From NCBI GenBank assembly GCA_021234155.1, contig JAJEKV010000023.1, forward strand, positions 10,115,141-10,179,140: DNA of 64,000 bases, read 5' to 3'. Positions 54,970 through 64,000 of this stretch are shown here, in pieces (positions within the stretch are counted from its first letter, which is position 1; each line of letters opens with the position of its first letter). Origin of the DNA: Isoetes taiwanensis (taxonomy: Eukaryota > Streptophyta > Lycopodiopsida > Isoetales > Isoetaceae). The position numbers were made by a program, and so were the translations under genes. The notes under the pieces are model-generated. The model saw only the letters and a program-made list of their open reading frames with translations, ran no database searches and had not been told where the DNA came from.

Positions 54970-57900
54970 ATGGCCCCAAAACGCCCCCAGATGAGTGCTT
55001 GCTCATCACCACAGCCCAAGCAAGAAGCCAGTGCTTCCGGCAGTGGAATTTTACCTCCAAGGAGTTTACGTTTGGGTTCTGAAGTGATCCAAGCCAAAGA
55101 CCTCCGTGATAAACATGCAGAGGCCCACATACCCAACCTAGAGATGGTTATGAAGCGAGGTATGGGGTGAAGCTCAAAAAAGCAGGCGAGGATTCAAGGA
55201 AGGGAGAATCCGAGCATGGAAAGATGATTTTTCAAATATTATGAATTGGTTTATGGCAAGAAATAGGTTACAAACCATTATATTTCTACCTATTTTGCGA
55301 GCATTTGCTCTTCACTTGAAGGGGCGGCTTGTTGATTGGATGGGCGTGGCTAGGACCGCCAAAGATCTTGCCAAAACCCTCATTTCAGGGCGTTCTGAGA
55401 GGACCCTACAACAGGTAAATCCTCAACTATCAAAGCGGGACATCGTATTGCGGTGAGAATATTAGAGCCCTGGGTTATTCTAGATCGAGATGTTGACACA
55501 ATAAAGCGATTACTTAAGCATGGGTTGGAGGAGAAAACTAACCTATTGAATGAAGTAGAAGCAACTTTGGAAGAAAAAAGGAGGGATGCATTGAAGGTCA
55601 TCGGCCGGATTGAGGGTAGAAAAGAATATGCTATCAGAAGATCTGCAGCAGATCTGCCGAGAAAATAGATGAGACAAAACAGAATTTGACAAATTGTCCC
55701 GGGATCCTTTGGAAATCAAGTTATCTTGGTGTTGAAGTACAAGTTGGAAGACTTGGTTATGAGTAGACATGATAAAGAGCGGCACTCTTCTAAGCTAGAA
55801 ATTGGTTTGCGAGGGAAGCAACTAAAGAAATTGAAAGGCATGAAATCTCAATTGAACAAGCAAAGGAAAAACTTAATTGCATTGAATTGGTTCAGCAAAG
55901 GCATTCCAGATTTTTGGATTTCATGGGGAGAGCGGGACCTATTGTTTGCACCCGAGGCCCTACCTGTAGGAGCTACTTCTATAGAAGCGAGTTCATCACA
56001 TTAGGTTCATGTACTGTTGTGGCCAAGGCTTTGGCAAAACGGTTTGTTGCTGCTAGCTCCATGCGAGAGATGCTTATTGCCTCTTACGCTTGTGTTATCG
56101 GTCCATGAAAAGGCAATTGCATAAAAGGTTGCATCCGGGATGAGGGCATTCGACTTGACTTGGTTTCCTATTTTGTGAAAGGTATGCATTGCTCTCAACT
56201 AATTTAAACTTATATTTCTCTTAATTCATATTTGTTATTGTAATGCATAGTTCTCCATGTATGGCTTTCGATTGCATTGCTATTCCTTGTACATGTATAA
56301 CTTTTAGTGTACATCATGAAGCGAGGTACATAGGCATATATTTGCTTGTTTATTGATGCTTTTATTTTTGAGCTTGATTTGCGGTTGTATCGGAGTTGTA
56401 CATGTCTCTAATGGAGTCTACATCGCAAATAGATGTACATGCATTTATCTTTAGAGTGCATCTGTGGATGGATTCATAAGTATGTGCACTTTTACATATA
56501 TGTTTTTTTGGGCATAGATCTACATTCCCTAAGCGGATACACGGGTACATCGGGTACATCACGGGTGCATTGAGGTACCTCTATGTACATTGAGGAACAT
56601 GTACATGTACATTTGGCTATAGTTAAATGTAGTTACATTTACATTTGTTACATTTTATGTACATGAAATGTACATGCTTGGCGAGAATGTACGAGATATT
56701 TCTCATTAGTTCTGTTTTCATGTTCTTTTATGTCTATTGAAATTTAGATCATTTGTTTGTTTTGCGGATGAGGCTGTTCCTATCGAAGCGGCTTTAATGG
56801 CTGATGTTCTTGAGCCATCTGCATCGACTCTCTTCTGATTTTACCGAGCATAATAAGGCCGAATCAGTAGACCCTCAACCTTCCAGCTCCGGATCACCAA
56901 TGACATTTACAATTACCCGATAATAGAACCATACGCAATGGTGCCTCCTCGAACATGGCAAAGTGAAGTTGAGGAAATTGAGAGGATGGCACTTGAGAAA
57001 GCTAAAAAGCGATGGTGTCTTTGGTGCGAGCCTTCAATGGCTGCTGCAATGCGAAACTCTTTCATCACCAAGTGCTAAATTAGTAATTGGAGAAGCTCCT
57101 AAGAAAGATTCAAACACGTCTCAAAGATCATCTGCGGAGTGCAGTTCACGGACTGTTATAGAAGAAGCTACAAAGGACACAGATCCAGATTTTATCCCAG
57201 GAGATACCAGGGAAGAGGAAGTTGAGTTGGAAATTGAGTCCACTCCAAAGAGGAGGCAAAAGAATGCTGGTGATGGCACTCCAAGAGGAAAAAAACAGGC
57301 AAAATCTCCATCAACAAAAAAATGTCCTCCGAAAAGAAAAACTCCAGGCAAAAAAGTGCCACCACCACCAAGAAAGAGGTATGTCCAAGATGAACTAATT
57401 TTGTTAAGCATCTCAGATTTATGATAATTAACCACATTTTTTTTGTACATAGGACACGATCACAGGCCGTGAAGGAAGTTGATCCTGATCCTACTGAGTC
57501 GGAACCGGAAGAGGAAGAGGATCTACAAGCAAATATTGATGTGATAACAAATAAGGTGCAAAGAGTCCACGAGAAGATCTTTGAAGCGGTGATGAATTTA
57601 CAAGGTGAGTAATATACAATTGATTACAATAGATATATTCTTTTGCTAATGCTTTGTTGTTTCCTTATGCAGTTTAGTGAACCGACCGAAAAGGTTGGTT
57701 CCATTCACTCCTTATAGGGACTGTCCTCCTAAGCCTGCACCCTCTATCTTTCAAAGTGATGTTGATGAGTTCTGCTGGAAGCTGGACTTGATCTCTAAGA
57801 TGGTAGATGTCTATGGGAGGTAGGCTAGCATTTCAACATATTTATGTTATTTCATTCCCTAAGTCACTCGTCTTATGTATTAATATGTATTCTGGATTTG

Positions 57901-60239
57901 TGTGCAGGTACCTTTGTAGCGGTCTTCCATCTGATTGAAAACACAAGTTTTTATGGTTCGACCAGGACACGTTCGAATTTTGTGAATTCCCTCAAGAACA
58001 GGGGGCGGATGCACAAAACACTAACATAAAGGAGGGGCTGGATGGCATTTTGATTGCAAGATGCCAATACATATTTGTTCCAATTCTGCAAGGCCCAAAT
58101 GTGGCATTGGCAATACTTGTGCTTGCTGGTCCAGTGAAAAGCTCTTTTCCATCTATAGCTAGCCCAAGTATCTGAGATCCTCTCTCTGTCAAAGGCTATG
58201 TACCCGATGCTAAAGTGGTCGAAGTAAGTATGAGTTTCATTTTTGTTTTTATGATTTGATTATTCTCATATTGCAATTTCTTATGCTTGATTTATTCTCA
58301 CATTGCAATTTTGCAGGTTTCATAAGCTTGTGATCAATAACATGATGCTCGGATCCAACAGCTTAAGCCATGGTAGGAAGAACTTTGATTCTCCTGTGTT
58401 CTGTCCTAAAATGCCAGAAACTAGTACCAGCAACCCTTGCATGTACATTGTGGCTTACATGCACAAATTCATAGATGCCGTGGTTGATGCACAGCCAAGC
58501 TCCATTTTTGTAAGTAGAACATGTTAGTTTCCTATTAGTTATTTGTTGGTATAGTCCTCTAATACTTGTGCACCATGCGGATGACACCCAGTTGGTTCAC
58601 TGATGCCTATGCCAAGTCACGAAGGGATCATCTAATGGAGGCATTAATTGTAGAAGGCGAGATGAATATACAAGCAGTTGTTCCTACACATGGTAGATAG
58701 TCTCTTTGACTTGTTTGTAAATTACAATTTTGTATGAGCCATGCTCCGATCTTCTTTCTACTCAATAAGTAATGAAAAATTTAATTTATTTGTCTCACTT
58801 ACACCTGTGCAAATAACAATTATGTAATTATCAATGTGTTTTCTCAATTGTGTGATCTGAAATGTAATTATAAATTGTGAATCTCAAGTGTTTTTTCTTC
58901 GACGTGGTGAATCATCTAATTCAGGGAGAAAGCTCATTATCTTTGACTTAAATTCTGTGTTGGGCAAGAGTGTGCACAAGAATGAAAATATTAACTCAAG
59001 ATACCAACAGATCCAGAAAGATGAGCTTCAATTTAATATAGGAAATGTGTTTTTTTCTTTGTAGGCGGGGTTAGCATCTTTGTTAGCATTTGTAAGAGAA
59101 GGATTTGATGTTGCCATCTGGTCTTCACTCACTTCTAAAAATCTTCACCCAATTGTGGAACATATTTGTGATGCTTTTTCCATAAAGCTGAAGTTTGTTT
59201 TCTGACCCGGGGCGGTGTTGGACTACGCCACACAAGCACCCTCTTGAACCTCAAAAGGGGTTGTTTGTGAAACCATTAGGCGTGGTATGGAAAGAGTACT
59301 TTCGAGTACTATGGACATCTGATTACGATCGACGACGAAAGATACAAATCCACTTTGAATCTCGTAGGAAGCTACATATGTCCTTTCTCTTGGACACAGA
59401 TATTAGGCGGTGATGATTGCTTGTCATGGAGCTCATTCCATGGCTTAATGGATTCAAAATGGCGAAGATGGTATAGTTTATGTGAAAGAGCATCCAATGA
59501 CTAACGCATGGCCAGATAGAGCGGGTGGAGCAGATTTTTCGGCAAACTATGGCAGCAACTTGGGTGCTCTCTTTGCCTAAATTTAGTCAATATCTGAGAG
59601 CAAGGAATGGAGAAACTGCCATCATGTTATTGGCCTCGGTGGCCCATTGTTGGTACAGACTTTGACTGATGTACAAATTCAAATGTTATGAATATATGTA
59701 TCAAAGTTTTTGTTCATTGCACTTGAGTACTCTGTTTTTACTGTCTTTCTTATTGGTACAATTATGAGTGTGTATACATAATTAAGTGATCTTCATTTGC
59801 TTTGTAGATGAATGGACTGAAACACAAATTAAAGTCTATTAAGAAACTAAGAGATAGAGTTCTGCTGCACCCAGAGGTAATACAAACCAACACAAGCTGC
59901 AAGTACATAGGGTTGGGGATCGATTATCGCCTCTATACTGTTGTTCCTGAACTTTGGGAAAAGGTTGAGCGAATTGAAAATTATGAGGAACGAGCAACCA
60001 TGAAATGTATATTGGCAGCAAATCACTTGTTGCACAACCCTTGGGGGAAGGCACGTGTCCTGGAAGATGCAGGCCATGTAGGATGGAAAGGTTTGCCAGT
60101 GGCACGTGCTATAGAAACCGCATGGAATACTGCTTTAGAGGATATCTCTTCAGCCTCTTGGCGGGCTGGAAGACATGATGCAATAGTCATAAGATATCAG
60201 GCTTCTACTGACATTTTGAAGCTTGGTCATGAATTATGA
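54970..60239 (+). pseudogene. Gene X, copy 2: coiled coil, RING-like, C48 protease, FCP1-like HAD
   Basis: Pieces in order: N-terminus MAPKRPQMSACSSPQPKQE (54970); MDDFSNIMNWFMARNRL ... LRAFALHLKGRLVDWM (55220-55350); coiled coil (55450-55900); RING-like VCTRGPTC ... FITLGSC (about 55940-56020); basic linker to PPPPRKR (57380); SDVDEFCWKLDLISKMVDVY (57757-57820); C48 protease RYLCSGLPSD (57908), GILIARCQYIFVPILQGPN (His lost), a DPL segment (Asp) and TSNPCMYIVAYMHKF (Cys, 58440); then FCP1-like HAD RKLIIFDLNSVLGKSV (58925), GFDVAIWSSLTSKNLHPIV (59100) and ITIDDERYKSTLNLVGSYIC (59320); last exon 59808-60239. Many stops and frameshifts. Introns match copy 1. Confidence 0.65.
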
Positions 60240-60589
60240 GCCATGCTCATTTTCGGGTGTGTTGTATTTATGTCCACAATATAAATATATCAACCATTTG
60301 TACATGAAAACCTGTCCATTTCTTATCTTTGCCATGACTGAAACTATTTTTAATGTTTATGCAATTCAACTTTCTTGTGTTCAATTCTAATCAACTTACA
60401 CTTGAGAAATTTTTATAATATTTCTGGAATGTACAACAGATGTACATAATGCACTTCTGAATTAGTCCAGTTCTTCAGTTCTTATCTTTTATATGAACAA
60501 AGTATTACAATATTTCTGGAAAGTACTACAGATCTGACTTAGTCCATGCCATCTACAATTCTTTGGAAGTTGTGATAACAATGTCTCAT

Positions 60590-62434
60590 GGACTTCATCG
60601 GCAAGTGAAATGAAATCTTTGTGCTTGCCCCTTCGACTTGTGTTTTACTTTCTTGAATGGGATTCGAACCCCAATCACAGATTCTGCGGGTACCAAAACA
60701 TTCTTAGTAGGAAGCGGTTTATACTTATTGTGGCAGCCGGGATTAGTTCATAATATTGTCCTTCAATGACACTAGTGCCGGTGAGTATTCATTTCCATAG
60801 TCATCAATTGAATCTTCTTCCAATGCATGCTTTTCCCCGGTGCACATGAGAACATAGTATGAAACACCTTCCACATTGTGCGGTCTTTGTAAAAAGACAC
60901 AAATACATCACAAAGCGACTACGGTGTCATCTAAACCAGACCTCGTCCTCTGCATACAAAACATCCACATCATTTTCAGCTTCAACACGAGAGGCAATAT
61001 GATCGTGGGCTCCAAACTTTTAGAGACCATTCTCCACAATGTTTAATGTTCTCACAATTCAACCAATTGAAGTTCATGCAAGCATCACAAAAAGCACGAG
61101 AGTGGTCTGCATAGCAACTTTGTTGGATCTCTTTGGGTTTATAGTTGACATGTAATGTATCTGGCGAGTACCGGGTAAAGTCTTGCAATTGAATGCTTGT
61201 TGCCTGTTCACATCTGTTTTTCCAACCTCCCAAAACACCCTTTCACAATCCGATTCCTTGGCCCTTAAAAGCGCACAATTTGTTTAGACACAATCAGCGG
61301 CATGCCATTTTGTTTTCTCTGCGGCTCTCAAGCCACAACTTTGCTATACCAGCCCTCGCCATCATGTGTGCCTTTCCCATGGCCAGATCCAAAGAAATTC
61401 CATCACTTTCGAATTTTATTTTCAACATGGTATCTCTGATTCCATACCATGCCCGTCTTGATTTGAATTGAGATGCACAACCATCCGACCACACATAATG
61501 AAGGTTTATGTGTCCACCTCCATTATTCTTAAGCCACCCCAAATGTAATTTAAAACCATGTTGCACAAAATGAGTGTCATGCTTCTCGTCATCCGAAACA
61601 TAGAAATGCACTTTGTTTTTTTAAGCTTACCTTCTATTTTCATCATTGAAATATGGACTAAAATACTAATTTGATCAGGATTCCAATGCTCGGATTGCAC
61701 TTACGTTCCTGGTTTCAATGTGTAGTTCTCTCGCAAAGTCAACAACAAACAACACACTATTATCAGGGAGTTTCTCAACACATCTTTTAAACTGTTTGCT
61801 TTCTGCCCGGTGTCTTTGTAAAGTTATGATCTCGTAAACTTAGCAAGCTGATTTTTCATGTTCTTTAACAAAGCGGATGCTTTGTCATTCGATCAACTAA
61901 TCTAAGCCTTACGGATGTACCTTTTTGGATGGCTCATTGACATATGCATATACTTGCCGGTCCACATTCTGAATTCCATCTTCCTCGTTTGGACGGATGT
62001 CTAATTTCTTCACTCCACATTCATCACATTCACCTTTGATGCATTTTAGTTTATGCCATTCATCCGTCACATATTTTCATAAACTGTTGACCTCCACAAG
62101 ATACTAACATTATCAAAAGTCTTCTTGTTTGCTTGACATACTCCATTGTTTTGTTGGGATGCACAGACACTGCAGCAGCAAGTGCAATTAACATGTAGGG
62201 ATCTCCTCATATCATTGAAGGCCTTTCATGCAGATCTGTTTGCTCATGTTTGACACAACAACATGTGTTTCTCTCCTTCAATTTTCTTATGCAATCGGGT
62301 TTGGATACTCGAACCGTCGGGCGAATTTTGGTATCGGGATTACGATATACAAACCTGCTGATAAAGCTCGGTATCGCAATAACAAAAGCATTAAAGACCA
62401 TGTTAGCAAAATGATGTCGGCAACCGGATGCCAA
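60590..62434 (-). pseudogene. Gene T: putative DDE transposase, copy 2 (5'-truncated)
   Basis: From the right: CCCVKHEQTDLHERPSMI (62270), CTCCCSVC, a frameshifted DFA..ENYTLKPG (61735) and EHWNPDQISILVHISMMKIE (61690). Then come KLHLGWLKNNGGGH and HYVWSDGCASQFKSRRAWYG (61480), a frameshift, and FFGSGHGKGTHDGEGW (61395-61350). The C-terminal block has KHALEEDSIDDYGN and VIGVRIPFKKVKHKSKGQA (60820-60630), which aligns with copy 1 (KHVLEVDTMDDYGN, VIGVKAALEPVKHKIKGVA). Both candidate Asp positions and the Glu survive as residues in different frames. Confidence 0.62.
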
Positions 62435-62499
62435 AAGAGTATTGAACTATACTATTGTACAATTAATGTATGTTCTATGTACATAAAATGTCCATCCAA

Positions 62500-62705
62500 C
62501 GGTTCAGCGATGCATTATTGTACATCTAATGTACATCTAATGTACATCGGTACATCTAATGTACGATAGCAGTTCCATCGGGACATTATCGTACATCCAA
62601 TGTACATCCAATGTACATCCAGTGTACATCTAATGTACATCTAATTAATGTTCCAATATTAGTACATCACATTAATGTTACAATATTAGTACAACTAATG
62701 TACAT
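62500..62705. repeat. GTACATCTAAT tandem repeat
   Basis: About ten units of TAATGTACATC(T/C)AA, plus TTAATGTTACAATATTAGTA twice. It lies next to gene T copy 2. Confidence 0.85.
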
Positions 62706-62949
62706 ATGTATGATTTGTTTGGCTTCATTACCTGAAAGTACACTAAAATGTAAAATGATATAATTTTGATATTCAAGTACATGTAAATGCAGCTGCATGG
62801 ACATGTAAGTGTTAATGGATGTACATCTAAAAAGTACCTAATAGCACATCACTGCAAGATTTCTGCTACTATCTAAACAATGTAAAAATGTAAACAATGT
62901 AAAATGCAATACATTTCATGAAAACCATGTGTACACTCGGAACAGAACT

Positions 62950-64000
62950 AGAATGTCGTCGATTCGCGTAGCGAATCGCCATTCTTGCTCAAGACGAGCA
63001 TGCATGCATTGCATGCGTCGCATGCATGCATCGCATGCATTTTGCCGTTCATCAGGTTGGGTGTTTGCTACTTATTGCGGAATTCTTCATCGACGTTTCA
63101 TCGGCGCTTCCTCTTCTCTCAGCAGTACCTATTTCTCTTTGAATTGTTTCCAGGCAGGGGAGGGGCTTCTTCCTGCCTGGTTTGGCCAATTTGGCGTTGC
63201 TTTCTTGCTGTCTTTTCCGGCCTTTAGCCTTCATCCTGTGACCTTCGTCCTCGATCCTAGTTTGTTAAGGAAGTCCTTTGGTATTCGGGCGCTTTGTTGG
63301 TTTCATGCGAGTCGCAGTGCAAGAATGTCGTCGATTCGGCGTAATAATCGCCATTCTTGCTCAAGGCAGCATGCATGCATGCATCGCATGCATTTTGCCG
63401 TTCATCAGGTTGGGTGTTTGCTACTTATTGCGGAATTCTTCATCGGCGTTTCATCGGCTTCCTCTTCTCTCGGCCGATTACCTATTTCTCTTTGAACCCA
63501 CCCTCCCCCTTCTTTGTTTATTATATTTGTCGCGGTACGGCGTAATCAACCCCTCCACTCGGGAGGTTTGTTTTGTTTTGTTTTTGGTGTTGGTGATGTG
63601 CGGTGCGGGTTGGCGGCGGCATCTGTTTCGACTTCTCCATTAGGTGGGTTTTGGGGCGATTTTCTGCGCCTAAGCGTTTGTCTAAGCCCCTTGCGAAGGT
63701 TTATCACTAGGGTTTTTCCTCGAAAACCGAAAGGCGAGGTTTTTTAATCCGTTGATAAGCTTCGGCGGTACCTCAACCAAACATCTGTTAGCATTGTATT
63801 TTTGGGGTCCAAGCGATATAATTGGATTTTCCCTTTATTTTTGTGGGTAGCCCATCTATAGATAGGCTTCTCATTCATCTCAAAGCCAGAAAATGGCGAG
63901 GATGAATGGGTAGCCGCATCTATGCGAAGCTACCCACCTAAAAAATAAAGGGAAAATCCAATTATATCATTTGGACCCCAAAAAATACAATGCTAATAGA
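62950..64000 (+). mobile_element. Composite repeat R plus MITE, copy 2
   Basis: It starts with the hairpin GATTCGC-GTA-GCGAATC. It contains the duplicated unit (62951-63170 and 63321-63500) with GCATGCATGC and a CAGGTTGGGTGTTTGC stretch, and ends with a MITE (63783-64000). The MITE arms, TTAGCATTGTATTTTTGGGG TCC and its reverse complement, are about 70 bp each. The same arrangement is seen inverted at 22355-23348. Confidence 0.78.

Larger units (their letters stand above)
54742..62934. mobile_element. Large two-gene DNA transposon, copy 2 (right end lost)
   Basis: The left terminus GGGTAAAAGCATGAAATG (54742) is a near match to the copy 1 TIR, followed by a similar T-rich subterminal stretch. 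Gene X (plus) and gene T (minus) converge as in copy 1. The expected right TIR is not clear: only ACATTTCATG (62911-62920) resembles it. The N-terminal part of gene T is missing, and repeat R starts at 62950. The right end was therefore probably truncated. Confidence 0.65.

Noticed and set aside
60655-60735. tRNA gene (GGGGTTCGAATCCC on the minus strand)
   Set aside because: The T-stem does not pair properly and no acceptor stem closes. The stretch aligns as coding sequence of gene T (VIGVRIPFKKVKHK).

Overview
The window looks like nuclear DNA of a land plant with a large, repeat-laden genome, most likely a seed-free vascular plant such as a fern or lycophyte. That placement is an inference. 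It rests on two ordinary plant genes, plant-type splice sites, PPR fragments of the PLS class, zf-RVT LINEs and a Helitron terminus. Intact genes are rare: a DUF538 gene (3148-3570, minus) and a three-exon LEA D-34/seed maturation (SMP) gene (9583-10768, minus). Nearly everything else is transposon remains, captured exons, foldbacks and tandem repeats.

Layout. 0-9 kb: a decayed LINE ORF1 and tail, several tRNA-like SINE heads, the DUF538 gene, foldbacks and short tandem repeats. 9.6-10.8 kb: the LEA gene. 10.8-20.7 kb: a nested transposon stack. A plus-strand LINE (A) is split by a minus-strand, 5'-truncated LINE (B). LINE B is itself split by two blocks that carry a 980-bp foldback, a peptidyl-tRNA-hydrolase-like exon and a PPR fragment. 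20.7-29.5 kb: AT-rich DNA with a 1-kb composite repeat, exon-like segments and a Helitron 3' end at 29468. 29.7-32.15 kb: purine-rich DNA, a 4 x 101-bp satellite and an array of TCGA-rich palindromes. 32.18-41.73 kb and 54.74-62.93 kb: two copies of one large DNA transposon. 45.9-50 kb: a DUF7869-like remnant, a third LINE and a 2-kb TIR element holding a hairpin minisatellite. 62.95-64 kb: a second copy of the 1-kb composite repeat.

The main discovery candidate is the large DNA transposon. Copy 1 is 9556 bp, with near-terminal 21-bp perfect inverted repeats and a 4-bp AGAA target-site duplication. Both copies have the same convergent two-gene plan. Gene T encodes a putative DDE-type transposase with DFSENY, WSDGCA and SGHGKGTHDGEG motifs. 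Gene X encodes a multidomain protein: conserved N-terminal segment, coiled coil, RING-like cysteine cluster, basic/acidic linker and a C48 (ULP1-type) protease. In copy 2 the protease is followed by an FCP1-like HAD domain. Intron positions in gene X are shared between copies. Both copies are decayed by stops and frameshifts.

All calls come from reading the sequence and recalled family knowledge. No search was run.
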